Positions 8,458-20,027 of a DNA stretch of 64,000 nucleotides are shown here, piece after piece. Source of the DNA: Myxococcus xanthus (GTDB taxonomy: Bacteria; Myxococcota; Myxococcia; Myxococcales; Myxococcaceae); assembly GCF_900106535.1 (NCBI RefSeq), contig NZ_FNOH01000012.1, positions 186,001 to 250,000 of the forward strand, written 5' to 3'. A program made the position numbers and the translations under genes. The notes beneath the pieces were generated by a model that saw nothing but the letters and a program-made list of their open reading frames with translations, was not told where the DNA came from and searched no databases. The number at the start of each line of letters is the position of its first letter. Positions within the stretch are counted from its first letter, which is position 1.

Positions 8458-9567
8458 CTACACGTTGAAGCGGAAGTGCATGCAGTCGCCGTCCTGGACG
8501 ACGTACTCCTTGCCTTCCACGCGCAGCATGCCCTTCTCCTTCACGGCGGACTCGCTGCCCAGCTTCACCAGGTCCTCCCAGCGCATCACCTCGGCCTTGA
8601 TGAAGCCGCGCTCGAAGTCGGAGTGGATGACGCCGGCCGCCTGCGGGGCCTTGTAGCCCTGGTGGATGGTCCACGCGCGGCACTCCTGCTCGCCCACGGT
8701 GAAGTACGTCCACAGGCCCAGCAGCTTGTAGCCGGCGCGCACCACCTTGTGCAGGCCCGGCTCGGACAGGCCCGCGCTCTCCAGGAAGCCCGGACGCTCC
8801 GACTCCGGGAGCTGCTGGATTTCGGACTCCAGCGCGGCGGCGAGCACCACCACCTCGAAGCCCTCCTTCGCGGCCATCTCCCGAACGGCCTTCACGTGGG
8901 GATTCGCGTCCTCCTTGCCCAGCTCCGACTCGCCGATGTTCGCCACGTACAGCACGGGCTTGTCGGTGAGCAGGAACAGGTCATGGATGACGGCGCTCTC
9001 CTCCTCGGTGAGCTTCTGGGCGCGCACGGTGATGCCGTTGTCCAGACTCGCCTTGATGCGGTCCAGCAACGCCACCTCGGCCTTGGCCTCCTCGCCAGCC
9101 TTGCCGCCCACCTTCGTGTTCTTCAAGGAGCGCTCGCGGCGCTTCTCCACCGTCTCCAGGTCCTTGAGGCACAGTTCCGTGTCGACCACGTCCCGGTCCC
9201 GCACCGGATTCACCCCGCCCTCGACGTGGGTGACGTTGTCGTCCTCGAAGCAGCGCAGCACGTGGAGCACGGCGTTGACCTGGCGGATGTTGCCCAGGAA
9301 CTGGTTGCCCAGGCCTTCGCCCTTGGACGCGCCGCGCACCAAGCCGGCGATGTCCACGAACTCCAGCGAGGTGGGCACCTTCTTCAGCGGCTTGATGAGC
9401 GCGGACAGCTTGTCCAGGCGGTCATCCGGCACGGGCACCACGCCCACGTTGGGCTCGATGGTGCAGAAGGGATAGTTGGCCGCCTGCGCGCCCGCGGCCG
9501 ACAGCGCGTTGAACAGGGTGGACTTGCCGACGTTGGGCAGCCCGACGATTCCGATGGATAGACCCAT
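8458..9567 (-). CDS. ychF: Redox-regulated ATPase YchF (Obg-family)
   Basis: The 369-residue protein is a full-length YchF/OLA1. It has a P-loop GLPNVGKST (residues 9-17) and the switch region VDIAGLVRGASKGEGLGNQFL. A coiled-coil insertion with the KRRERSLKN stretch follows. The C-terminal TGS domain shows YFTVGEQECRAWTIH and FERGFIKAEVM. The family binds ATP rather than GTP because the NKxD element is altered, and it associates with ribosomes and oxidative stress responses. ATG 9567 begins MGLSIGIVG; the upstream in-frame codons are not conserved in type. It lies 52 bases after atpF on the same strand, with hairpins in the gap. Confidence 0.96.
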   Translation of the reverse strand: MGLSIGIVGLPNVGKSTLFNALSAAGAQAANYPFCTIEPNVGVVPVPDDRLDKLSALIKPLKKVPTSLEFVDIAGLVRGASKGEGLGNQFLGNIRQVNAVLHVLRCFEDDNVTHVEGGVNPVRDRDVVDTELCLKDLETVEKRRERSLKNTKVGGKAGEEAKAEVALLDRIKASLDNGITVRAQKLTEEESAVIHDLFLLTDKPVLYVANIGESELGKEDANPHVKAVREMAAKEGFEVVVLAAALESEIQQLPESERPGFLESAGLSEPGLHKVVRAGYKLLGLWTYFTVGEQECRAWTIHQGYKAPQAAGVIHSDFERGFIKAEVMRWEDLVKLGSESAVKEKGMLRVEGKEYVVQDGDCMHFRFNV

Positions 9568-9585
9568 GGTGATTCCCTGGAACAC

Positions 9586-9619
9586 GCGCGCCGGGGGGCG
9601 CGCTTCCCCAAGAAGGGGA
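9586..9619 (-). terminator. Two small hairpins after atpF
   Basis: Between the atpF stop and the ychF start the minus strand can form a TCCCC/GGGGA hairpin (9605-9619). Next to it is a GCGCGCC/GGCGCGC hairpin with a 4-base loop (9586-9603). There is no T-run, so this may be a weak terminator or an RNA-processing element ending the F0 ATP synthase transcript. Confidence 0.35.
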
Positions 9620-10174
9620 TTAGGCAGTGCGGCGCACGGCGCCGGTGGCGCTGGTGCTGTTCAGCGGCAGGCCCTGGACGAACTGCTCGGCCAGCGCGCG
9701 CTGCTTGCTGTCGTCCATGCGCTCGCTGATGAGCTTGCCGGCGACTTCCATGGCCAGGTCGACCGCCATGGAGCGGACCTCGGCGATGGCCTTCGCCTTC
9801 TGCTCGTCAATCTCGCGACGCGCGCTCAGCTTGAGCTCCTCGGCCTCCTTGCGGCTCTTGGCCATGAGCTCCTCGCGGAACTTCTCCATCTCCTGCGTGT
9901 TGCGGCGCATCATCTCCGCGGCCTCGCGACGGGCCTCGGCGATGGCCGTCTTCTGGTCGGCCAGCAGCTTCTCCGCCTCGGCGCGCTCACGCTTGGCGCT
10001 CTCGATGGAGCTGGCGATCTGCTTCTCGCGCTCCTCGACCAGCGAAAGGATGGGGCCCCACGCCTTCCACTTCAGGACGACGGCGGCGATGACGAAGGTA
10101 ACCAGAGTCCAGAAGATGAGGCCCGGCTGGACCTTCACGAGGTTACTGGCGGCGAGGACGGAGGGCAGGAACAT
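9620..10174 (-). CDS. atpF: ATP synthase F0 subunit b
   Basis: The 184-residue protein has one N-terminal membrane helix (PGLIFWTLVTFVIAAVVL, about residues 17-34). A long charged helical stalk of the EREKQIASSIESAKRERAEAEKLL type follows, typical of subunit b. It forms the peripheral stator that links F0 to F1. It is the last F0 gene here, 131 bases after atpE. No atpH (delta) follows; the next gene is ychF. That means this operon carries only the membrane sector. Confidence 0.95.
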   Translation of the reverse strand: MFLPSVLAASNLVKVQPGLIFWTLVTFVIAAVVLKWKAWGPILSLVEEREKQIASSIESAKRERAEAEKLLADQKTAIAEARREAAEMMRRNTQEMEKFREELMAKSRKEAEELKLSARREIDEQKAKAIAEVRSMAVDLAMEVAGKLISERMDDSKQRALAEQFVQGLPLNSTSATGAVRRTA

Positions 10175-10305
10175 GGCGGGATGTCCAGCGTGAGGGAGGG
10201 ATGCTGCGAAGACTTCGGTTTCCGCGGCAGGAGCGGCCGGCGCCCGCGGTGGAATTCCCTACGGGCACCGGCGACCGTCCAGCGATGACTCGACCTGCGC
10301 TCGCC

Positions 10306-10536
10306 TTAAGCCTTGGTGGCGAGCAGGATGCAAACGACCAGCGCGAACAGCGTGGCGCCTTCGATAAGGGCCGCCGCGATGATCATCGTGGTGCGGATGT
10401 CGCCGCCCGCGGCCGGCTGACGGCCCGTGGCGTCCATGGCGGCGGCGGCCAGCTTACCAATGCCGAGCGCGGCACCGATGATGGAGAGACCGGCACCCAG
10501 ACCGGCGGCGAGGAAGGCAAGAGCGAGGTTGGTCAT
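10306..10536 (-). CDS. atpE: ATP synthase F0 subunit c
   Basis: The 76-residue protein has two membrane helices joined by the polar loop GRQP (38-41). The proton-binding acid is Glu59 in helix 2 (AAALIEGATLF). The residues next to it and the absence of a Gln/Glu pair in helix 1 argue for proton rather than sodium coupling; this is inference. Multiple copies form the rotor ring in the cytoplasmic membrane. It is preceded by a 144-base spacer containing a hairpin, unlike the overlapping junctions upstream; such a spacer is consistent with extra synthesis of subunit c. Confidence 0.97.
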   Translation of the reverse strand: MTNLALAFLAAGLGAGLSIIGAALGIGKLAAAAMDATGRQPAAGGDIRTTMIIAAALIEGATLFALVVCILLATKA

Positions 10537-10605
10537 GGTGACACTTGTTCTTTCGTAGCGTGGACCCGCTTGTGGGGGGGTCGTGATGTCCCTTGAGGAC
10601 TACCT

Positions 10606-10628
10606 CCGGCGGCCTTTCGAACCGCCGG
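10606..10628 (-). other. Intercistronic hairpin between atpB and atpE
   Basis: A perfect 7-bp stem (CCGGCGG at 10606-10612 with CCGCCGG at 10622-10628, 9-base loop) lies in the atpB-atpE spacer. In other bacteria structured or enhancer sequences before atpE raise subunit c output. Here the position fits such a role or an RNA-processing site, but function is inferred only. Confidence 0.4.
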
Positions 10629-10680
10629 GTCTTCGACCGGGGCACCGGACTTCAGCGCCCCGCTAACTCGTCAGAACGAC

Positions 10681-11691
10681 CTAGGCGTGGTGCGCCTTGC
10701 CCTGGTCGTGGCTGGGGCCCGCTTCCGGGTGGTCGTGGCCGTGGTCGTCATGGTGGTGACCCATGGCCACGCTCATGCCGATGAACAGCGCCGACAACAT
10801 CGCGAAGACGTACGCCTGCACGAAGGCAACGAACAGCTCGAGCAGGAAGATGGCGAAGGCGAAGGGCACACTCACCGCCGCCACCGCAGGGTGGCCGAGG
10901 AGGAAGATGAGGCCCAGGAGGAAGAAGTAGACGATGTGGCCCGCCAGCATGTTGGCGAACAGACGCATCGTGAGGGCGAAGGGCTTGGTGAACAGACCCA
11001 GCACCTCCACCGGAACCATGATGGGCCACAACCAGGGGGCCACGCCACCCGTCAGGTGCTTCAGGTAGCCGCCCAGACCCGCCGCGCGAATACCCGCCAC
11101 CTGGGTGATGACGAAGGTGCACAGCGCCAGCGCCATGGTCACGGCCAGGTTGCCGGTGGCGGTCGCCATCCAGGGAACCATGCCCAGCATGTTCATGAAG
11201 AGGATGAAGAAGAACACGGTGAGCAGGAAGGGCACGTAGCGGGGGCCCTCCTCCTTGCCGATGTTCTTGATGGCCAGCTCGTCACGAACGAACAGCACCA
11301 GCATCTCGAGGATGTTGGCGCCCGCGCCGCGCGGCACCAGCTTCGTCTTGTCGCGGTTGCCCCAGATGAACAGGGTGGCCATCAGCAGCAGAGCGGCCAG
11401 CCACATCATCACGGTGTGCTTCGTGATGGACAGGTCCAGGCAGCCGTCCATCAAGCCCGGAATCTCCTCACCGTGCTCCGTCATCCGGGGCGCGCACGCG
11501 CCGGCCTTCAGCGGGACGTGCCACTGCGGGAAGTCAAACGCGTGGATGGGGCTGCTAAGCGGGACCTCGATCTCCAGGTAGGGTGAGTCCACGACGTGGT
11601 GGAGGATGTACCCCGGCACGTCGTCTTCAGACCCCGCGGCCCACGCCGTGGCAGCAAACAGACTGGCGAACAGCACCATTGCCTTGCGCAT
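10681..11691 (-). CDS. atpB: ATP synthase F0 subunit a
   Basis: The 336-residue protein is longer than usual subunit a. A signal-peptide-like start (ending near AAG) is followed by a roughly 70-residue extracytoplasmic region, then five to six membrane helices. The essential Arg lies in [13 protein letters not shown] (about residue 243). A C-terminal tail of 25 residues contains nine histidines ([12 protein letters not shown] onward), which is unusual and could bind metal. It forms the proton half-channels against the c-ring. ATG 11691 overlaps the atpI stop codon (TGATG), so the two are translationally coupled. Confidence 0.95.
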   Translation of the reverse strand: MRKAMVLFASLFAATAWAAGSEDDVPGYILHHVVDSPYLEIEVPLSSPIHAFDFPQWHVPLKAGACAPRMTEHGEEIPGLMDGCLDLSITKHTVMMWLAALLLMATLFIWGNRDKTKLVPRGAGANILEMLVLFVRDELAIKNIGKEEGPRYVPFLLTVFFFILFMNMLGMVPWMATATGNLAVTMALALCTFVITQVAGIRAAGLGGYLKHLTGGVAPWLWPIMVPVEVLGLFTKPFALTMRLFANMLAGHIVYFFLLGLIFLLGHPAVAAVSVPFAFAIFLLELFVAFVQAYVFAMLSALFIGMSVAMGHHHDDHGHDHPEAGPSHDQGKAHHA

Positions 11692-12101
11692 CACTCGTCT
11701 CCGCCCGCCGATTCCTTCGACGCGGCCATCACGTAGCTCACTTCAATCCACTGCAGCGCGAAGTAGACGCCGAAGAAGCCGGCGATGAACGGCACCGCCG
11801 CCATTCCCCGCGACACCACGCCCAACAGCCCCGCCAACACGCCCACGGCCCGAAGGCCAAAGATGATTCCGACCACCTTCAGCGCGGCATTGAGGTCCTG
11901 CCGCACCGCCCGCCGTTTCAGCACCAGCGCCACCGCGCCCGTCACCGCCGCCAGCCCCACGCCCCACACCGCCGAAACCCGGTCCTCCACCACCTGCGGC
12001 ATCAACGCCGCCAGCGCCAGGCCCACCACCGCCACGCCACCCGCCAGCGCCGCATGACTCTTGAACGAGTCCGTCCCGCTACCGCCGCCCCGCGCCGTCA
12101 C
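11691..12101 (-). CDS. atpI: AtpI-like F0 accessory membrane protein
   Basis: The 136-residue protein has four hydrophobic helices (about residues 17-35, 43-61, 76-96 and 100-121). It lies between atpZ and atpB, the standard place for the AtpI/subunit I family that assists c-ring assembly or magnesium supply. Sequence identity to AtpI is low, so the call leans on topology and position. Its GTG start overlaps the atpZ stop (GTGA) and its stop overlaps the atpB start. All three are therefore read as one coupled unit. Confidence 0.7.
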   Translation of the reverse strand: MTARGGGSGTDSFKSHAALAGGVAVVGLALAALMPQVVEDRVSAVWGVGLAAVTGAVALVLKRRAVRQDLNAALKVVGIIFGLRAVGVLAGLLGVVSRGMAAVPFIAGFFGVYFALQWIEVSYVMAASKESAGGDE

Positions 12102-12364
12102 TTCCGCATCCCCAGCCGGGCCATCTCATGGAGGAACCCATAGAAGCCCACGCAGATACCCACCAGGCTCAGCACCACCAGCAACCAGGGGCCCGTCCCC
12201 AACCACCCATCCAGCCAGTAGCCGCCCAGCACGCCCACCACCGCTCCACCCACCAGCTTCCACACCGCCGCGATGTAGGGTTGCGCCGCCCTCATCTGCC
12301 GGGCCGTCTCCCCCAGCTCGCTGCCGTCCGAACCGCCCGGTTTCCGGGGCTCCTTCACTTCCAT
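12098..12364 (-). CDS. atpZ: AtpZ/AtpI family protein
   Basis: The 88-residue protein has two membrane helices. The first, with KLVGGAVVGVLGGYWLDGWLG, matches the AtpZ consensus of a glycine-rich helix ending in YWLD. The second is PWLLVVLSLVGICVGFYGF. AtpZ proteins assist F0 assembly and are usually the first gene of F0 operons, as here. ATG 12364 was chosen because the longer frame to 12523 adds a non-conserved low-complexity stretch. It begins the five-gene F0 operon. Confidence 0.78.
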   Translation of the reverse strand: MEVKEPRKPGGSDGSELGETARQMRAAQPYIAAVWKLVGGAVVGVLGGYWLDGWLGTGPWLLVVLSLVGICVGFYGFLHEMARLGMRK

Positions 12365-12777
12365 TCGGACGCCTCCCCAAACCCCGGGAAAACCTCGCTT
12401 TTCCAACCCCGTCGCCCCAACCCCTCTACGCGGGGCGCCGCTTAACACCGAACACGCGGCACACGCAACCGGTACCATGGGCAGCGGCCCCCCGGCCCCC
12501 AGTGGCGATTGCCGCTTCGGCAAGCTCAGCTACCGCCGATCTGCCCCGCATGGAATCGAGGGCCCCTCCCGTGGGCTCGCCAGGGTCCGGGCCCCCTCTG
12601 GGTGAGGCGCTGGGGTCCGGCGGCCAGAGCAGGCGCATGGGGATGGGCGCGCCTGCCCCAACGTCCGGGTGGCCAGCCTCCGAACGCCCGCCGGCCCGCT
12701 CCTCGGCACCCGGGCGCCTGCGTCGCCAGCTTGCACCCGATACGCGTCAACCCACCGCGACACCTCTGGAGGACTCC
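12365..12777. promoter_or_regulatory. Divergent intergenic region of the F0 operon
   Basis: This 413-base stretch separates the divergent atpZ and PEBP genes. It contains no convincing gene: the open frames crossing it are Pro/Arg/Gly shadows. It must carry the promoter of the F0 operon. I see no clear -35/-10 or sigma54 motif. Confidence 0.4.
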
Positions 12778-13296
12778 ATGCCGAAGCCGCTCGTGCTCAC
12801 GTCCCCCCGCTTCAAGGACGGCGACCTCATTCCCATTGCCTACACCGGCGAGGGCGAGGACATCTCACCGCCGCTTCAATGGACGGACATGCCTGCCGGG
12901 ACGAAGAGCCTGGCCCTCATCGTGGAGGATCCGGACGCGCCAGACCCGCGCAATCCCCAGATGACCTTCTCCCACTGGGTTGTCTACAACATCCCACCTT
13001 CGGCGCAGGGCCTACCGGAAGGCGCCACGCCGGACGTCCTCCCGGAGGGCGCCCGCCAAGGCCAGAACGACTTCCACCGCCAGAACTACGGGGGCCCCAT
13101 GCCGCCCGTGGGCATGCACCGGTACTACTTCCGCCTGTTCGCCCTGGACACGGTGCTGCCGGACCTGGGCCGCGTCTCGCGCACACAGCTCCGGAAGGCC
13201 ATGGAAGGCCACATCGTGGGACAGGCGGAGCTCATCGGCCTGTACACCAAGGTCCACCACCGCGGCGCGGAGTCCCCCGGGGCCACTCCCGCCTGA
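12778..13296 (+). CDS. YbhB/YbcL family (PEBP-like) protein
   Basis: The 172-residue protein has the bacterial phosphatidylethanolamine-binding protein fold. Markers are TGEGEDISPPLQWTDMP, the anion site DPDAPDPRN(P) and FSHWVVYNIP, and the late HRYYFRLFALD. Bacterial members resemble eukaryotic Raf kinase inhibitor proteins and bind small anions; the cellular role is generally unknown. It has no signal peptide. ATG 12778 is preceded by GGAGG at 6 bases spacing, which decides the start against the longer open frame from 12061. Confidence 0.92.
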   Translation: MPKPLVLTSPRFKDGDLIPIAYTGEGEDISPPLQWTDMPAGTKSLALIVEDPDAPDPRNPQMTFSHWVVYNIPPSAQGLPEGATPDVLPEGARQGQNDFHRQNYGGPMPPVGMHRYYFRLFALDTVLPDLGRVSRTQLRKAMEGHIVGQAELIGLYTKVHHRGAESPGATPA

Positions 13297-13464
13297 TTCG
13301 GCGCGGGCGACAGCACCCCTGAGGACACGGGCTCGGCTGCCCTGCGCGGCCGGGCCCGTTCTAAGTACAAGCCGCAGGGCTGGCACCGGGATGTAGGCTG
13401 GTGGGCGAAGCGGCGGGTCAGCAATTTCGCACGGACTGGCAGCGGTGGAAGAGTCAGGCCTGCC

Positions 13465-16076
<2,612 letters not shown>

Positions 16077-16092
<16 letters not shown>

Positions 16093-16550
16093 CCGCCGTC
16101 CTGGGAGTCCTTCTTTGTCTGAGCACCCTCACCGGCCAGGCCCAAGCGCCCACAGCTCCAGACGAGCCTCGGGTGCAGCTGAAGTTCGTGGGAGAGCTGG
16201 GCTTCCTGGACGTGCTGGCTCACAGCATCCGCCAGGGCCGTGACGGCACCCTGTTCCGCCACACGGACGACGGCGGGCACGCCGCTGGACGTGAGCTACC
16301 GCTTCCCGCTCTACCGGGCCAGCTATCTGTATGACCTGCTGTCCGGTCCGGACCGCGAGCTGTCCGTGGGCGTGTCACTCCACCTGAGCAACGCGAACCA
16401 TGTCTTCACCTCGGCGGACGGGACACTGCGGCGGCGCGAGGCACGTCGGACGACAACGAGGACGAGTCTGGCGACGGCTTCACCAGCAACTGGATTGATA
16501 CCGCCACCATCCGCCTGGGCTTCAGCTACCGACTACCCTGGGGAAGCTGA
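16077..16550 (+). pseudogene. Frameshifted outer-membrane-type protein
   Basis: Three pieces of one protein are visible. Piece 1 in frame 16077 reads KRRLVTAVLGVLLCLS then AQA, a signal peptide, and continues to RDGTLFR. Piece 2, one frame over from about 16265, reads TPLDVSYRFPLYRASYLYDL and VGVSLHLSNANHVFTSADG. Piece 3, back in the first frame from about 16440, reads SDDNEDESGDG and TATIRLGFSYRLPWGS before TGA at 16548. The alternating hydrophobic pattern and terminal aromatic strand resemble a small beta-barrel protein. Two compensating shifts and no good start codon mark it as broken, unless the sequence has errors. It overlaps the end of the kinase gene. Confidence 0.65.
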
Positions 16551-16565
16551 CGCCCACGGCTGGCT

Positions 16566-18614
16566 TCAGGCCAGCGTCCAAGCCAGCGCGAGCCCCAGGG
16601 CACACGCACCCGCGCAGAGCCCCGCGACGAGCCAGGGACGACCGCCGCGAAGCCATGTGCCGAAGTCCTCCTCGGGCTCTGGCACGGGCAGCGCTTCATC
16701 CCCCGTGATGGCGCGCACCAACTCCAGACGACGGGCCTCCACCGCCGCAGCATCCACCGCTTGGGAGATGTCCACGCCGAAGCCCACCTGCGTCTCACGG
16801 GTAGCTCGGCGCAACTGCGCGGCCTGGGGCGACAAGGACTGGAGCGCCCTGGCGGGATTCACCTCCGTCACGGTGACATCCTCGGACGCCGTGGCACGGG
16901 CGCCCTGGCTTCGGCTGGCCTCCGCCCGTTCGAGCGCGACCATCAGCTTCGCCGCATCGACGGCTTCTGTGGCCGCCGCGTCTCCGCCCAGGCTCGCTCC
17001 GGAGTTCGCGGCCCCAGAGCCCACGTCGGACTTCGACGCCACGCCAGCGTCCGCCGCCATCCGGGCACGTTCGGGCTGAACGACCGTGGTCTCCTCGTCC
17101 GCATCGAGTGGCACGCTCGCGACCGGGCCTCGCGATGGATGGACGACGGTGGCCTCCTCCTCCACACCGAGGTGTGCCCGTTCGCCGCCGGGGAGGCCCC
17201 GGCGCGCTCGCGAGGCCCCGCCCTCCACCACGGTCGCCTCGTCCTCCGTCCCGTACAGCGCGGTGACGCGAGGTGCATTCACAGCACGAGGCACCTCCGG
17301 CGCCCTTCCAGGAATCCCTCGCACCGTGACTTCAAGCTCATCCGCGGCGTGCGCGGCCTTCGCTGGCGTGCCTCGCACGGAGGCATCCGGCGCGGCTGGG
17401 ACATTCGCATCAGGCGGGTGGGCGGACGACGGTGCCTTCGAGGTCTCAGCGTCGCCACGCTCGGCCGGGACGTAGTCCTCGGGCGCGTCGATGCCTTCGT
17501 GCTCGAACGCGAGCGCGGTAGGCGGAGCGAGCACGGTGGCCAACGCGGGCTCGGTGAGTGCGCGGGAACGCGGCTCCCGCAGCAGTTCGCGGAGCACGAG
17601 CTCCTCCGCCTTCTTCTCGCGGGGGAACGCGGCCGCGATGAGGCGCGCGACATCCGCATCCCCCACGTTGGGCGCCAGCTTCGCCTTCATCCGCGCCAGT
17701 TCCGCGCCCATGGCGGCCGCGTCCGGGAAGCGATTGTCAGGCTCCGAGGCCAGCGCGCGCATCAGGAACGCATCCACGCTGGTAGGCACGCCCTGCCGGA
17801 CACTCCCCGCTGGCTCCCACTGAGGGTAGGCCGCGCGCCGCCACCGCTCCACCGGGTCGCCCCGCTGCGCCAGGGGCTTCCACGCGAACAACTCCCACAG
17901 CAGCGCGCCCACCGCGTACACGTCCGCGCGCCGGTCCACGAAGCGCTTTCGCGCCTGCTCCGGTGCCATGTACGTCAGGTTGCCAATCACCACCCGGGGC
18001 GCCGTCTGCTGCTCCTTCAGCGTGGACTGCGCCGCGCCGAAGTCGATGATTTTCACCTCGCCCGCGTAGCTGATGCACACGTTCGCGGGAGACAAATCCC
18101 GGTGGACCAGGTGCAGCGGATTGCCGAACTCATCCGTCGCGTCGTGCGCGTAGGCCAGGCCCTCACAGAGCCGCTGCCCCAGGTGGAGCATGATGCCCAG
18201 CGGCAGCGTCCGCCCGAGCTGCCGCAACCGGTACGTCAGCCGGCTGAGCGTCTTGCCCTGCACGTACTCCATGGACAGGTAGAGCTGCCCTTCCACCTCG
18301 CCCATGGCGTACACGCGCGCGATGTTCGGATGGTGCAGCCGCACCACGACGCGGGCTTCATCCCGGAAGCGTCCGGCGAACTGCGGGCTCGCCATGAGCT
18401 GCGGGAGGACCTTCTTCACCACACAGGCACGACGAGGCGCCTCCTCACGCGCGAGGAACACCTCTCCCATCCCCCCGGCGCCGATGCGGCGCACGAGGGT
18501 ATAGGGACCGAAGCGAACGGGCCCCTCGAGGGGCGCGGGCTCAACCGGTCTTGCCAAGCGAACGGAAGGCCTTTCTCGCCGCCGCGAGGACGTGCGCGAC
18601 TTCCGGCTCGCCAA
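16566..18614 (-). CDS. Ser/Thr protein kinase with C-terminal TM helix
   Basis: The 682-residue eukaryotic-type kinase has a glycine loop (IGAGGMGEV, 44-52), Lys67, catalytic loop HRDLSPANV (Asp173), DFG (191-193) and APE in YMAPEQA. The catalytic domain ends near residue 315. A long Ala/Pro/Glu-rich linker follows, with repeated (D/E)EATVV-type motifs: EDEATVVEGG, EEEATVVHPS and DEETTVVQPE. These Thr-containing acidic repeats resemble phosphorylatable/FHA-binding sites. One membrane helix lies near the end (WLVAGLCAGACALGLALAW), so it is tail-anchored. The start is uncertain: TTG 18614 lies 74 bases inside hemL, and TTG 18560 is the alternative. Confidence 0.92.
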   Translation of the reverse strand: MASRKSRTSSRRRERPSVRLARPVEPAPLEGPVRFGPYTLVRRIGAGGMGEVFLAREEAPRRACVVKKVLPQLMASPQFAGRFRDEARVVVRLHHPNIARVYAMGEVEGQLYLSMEYVQGKTLSRLTYRLRQLGRTLPLGIMLHLGQRLCEGLAYAHDATDEFGNPLHLVHRDLSPANVCISYAGEVKIIDFGAAQSTLKEQQTAPRVVIGNLTYMAPEQARKRFVDRRADVYAVGALLWELFAWKPLAQRGDPVERWRRAAYPQWEPAGSVRQGVPTSVDAFLMRALASEPDNRFPDAAAMGAELARMKAKLAPNVGDADVARLIAAAFPREKKAEELVLRELLREPRSRALTEPALATVLAPPTALAFEHEGIDAPEDYVPAERGDAETSKAPSSAHPPDANVPAAPDASVRGTPAKAAHAADELEVTVRGIPGRAPEVPRAVNAPRVTALYGTEDEATVVEGGASRARRGLPGGERAHLGVEEEATVVHPSRGPVASVPLDADEETTVVQPERARMAADAGVASKSDVGSGAANSGASLGGDAAATEAVDAAKLMVALERAEASRSQGARATASEDVTVTEVNPARALQSLSPQAAQLRRATRETQVGFGVDISQAVDAAAVEARRLELVRAITGDEALPVPEPEEDFGTWLRGGRPWLVAGLCAGACALGLALAWTLA

Positions 18615-19836
18615 TGGCCAGCGACACGAACGCCGCCTCGAACTGGCTGGGCGGCAGGTAGACGCTTTCGTTCAGCATGGCGTGGAAGAACTTCCCGAAG
18701 CGCGCCGTGTCCGCCTTCTTCGCGCTGGTGTAGTCGTAGACGGGCTCACCGGTGAAGAACACCGTGAGCATGCTGCCCACGCGGTTGACGGTGACGGGCA
18801 CGTCCGCGGCCTTCGCCTCGGCGAGCAGGCCGACCTCCAACATGCGGCTGACCTCCTCCAGCCGCGCGTAGGTGCCGGGGGCCGCCAGGGCCTTGAGGCA
18901 CGCAAGGCCCGCCGCCACCGCCACCGGGTTCCCCGACAGCGTGCCGGACTGGTACACCGGGCCCGCGGGAGCCACCTTCTCCATGATGTCGCGGCGGCCA
19001 CCATACGCGCCCATCGGCATGCCCCCGCCAATCACCTTCGCCATGGTGGTGAGGTCCGGCTTGAGGCCGTACAGCTCCTGCGCGCCGCCTCGCGACAGCC
19101 GGAAGCCCGTCATGACCTCGTCCAGCACCAGCAGCACGCCGTGCTTCTGGCAGAGCGCCTGCAGCCCTTCGAGATAGCCCGGCTTCGGCACCAGCACGCC
19201 CATGTTGCCCACCACCGGCTCGATGATGGCGCAAGCGATGTCCTGGCCATTCTCCGCGAAGATGCGCTCCACGGCGGCCAGGTCGTTGAAGGGCGCGGTG
19301 AGCGTGAGCTTCGCCAGCGCCGACGGCACGCCCGGAGAGTCCGGCAGGCCCAGCGTCTCCACGCCACTGCCCGCCTTCACCAGGAACGGGTCTCCCGCGC
19401 CGTGGAAGCAGCCTTCGAACTTGAGGATGTGCTCGCGGCCGGTGAAGCCTCGCGCGACGCGGATGGCCGCCACCGTGGCCTCGGTGCCACTGGAGACCAG
19501 GCGCACCATCTCCACCGCGGGCATGGTGGCGCAGATGAGCTCCGCGAACTCCACCTCATCCGCATGCGGCGCGCCATAGGACGAACCCCGGCGCGCGGCG
19601 TCGATGATGGCGTCCAAGATGGGCGGATACGCGTGGCCCAGGATAAGCGGACCCCAGCTCCCCACGAGGTCAACGTAGCGGTTGCCGTCCACATCCGTGA
19701 GCCAGGCACCTGCGCCTTCACGGAAGAAGACAGGGTCGCCGCCAACGCCTCGGAAGGCGCGCACCGGGGAATTCACTCCGCCGGGGATGCGAGCCTGCGC
19801 GCGAGCGAAGAGAGCCTGACTGTGAGCGTGGTTCAT
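18541..19836 (-). CDS. hemL: Glutamate-1-semialdehyde 2,1-aminomutase
   Basis: The 431-residue PLP enzyme converts glutamate-1-semialdehyde to 5-aminolevulinate in the C5 heme pathway. The Schiff-base lysine is Lys267 in TTMAKVIGGGMPMGAYGG, and the typical N-terminal RIPGGVNSPVRAF and SSGTEATVAAIRVARG are present. Length matches the family. ATG 19836 was chosen over the upstream ATG 19848 and 19860 because family members begin close to this point. The Ser/Thr kinase gene overlaps its 3' end on the same strand, so the two may be co-transcribed. Confidence 0.96.
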   Translation of the reverse strand: MNHAHSQALFARAQARIPGGVNSPVRAFRGVGGDPVFFREGAGAWLTDVDGNRYVDLVGSWGPLILGHAYPPILDAIIDAARRGSSYGAPHADEVEFAELICATMPAVEMVRLVSSGTEATVAAIRVARGFTGREHILKFEGCFHGAGDPFLVKAGSGVETLGLPDSPGVPSALAKLTLTAPFNDLAAVERIFAENGQDIACAIIEPVVGNMGVLVPKPGYLEGLQALCQKHGVLLVLDEVMTGFRLSRGGAQELYGLKPDLTTMAKVIGGGMPMGAYGGRRDIMEKVAPAGPVYQSGTLSGNPVAVAAGLACLKALAAPGTYARLEEVSRMLEVGLLAEAKAADVPVTVNRVGSMLTVFFTGEPVYDYTSAKKADTARFGKFFHAMLNESVYLPPSQFEAAFVSLAIGEPEVAHVLAAARKAFRSLGKTG

Positions 19837-20027
19837 GGCTCGTTCCATAACATGCGGCACGAGGCAGTCTGTGTCCCCGCACGCCCGCTCCCATGCCCCC
19901 CGCTTCTTCGTGCCGTCGTCGACACATTATGGACAGTCTCAGGCAGTGCGGAAGAAACCGTCTTTCTTGTAAATCTGACTAAATTGGATGGTTTCAGCGA
20001 CGCATCGTCCGGGGCTCGACACGCGCC

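Noticed and set aside
13297-13464. Possible gene between the PEBP protein and the histidine kinase
   Set aside because: No open frame with protein-like composition; only a short leader of the kinase gene.
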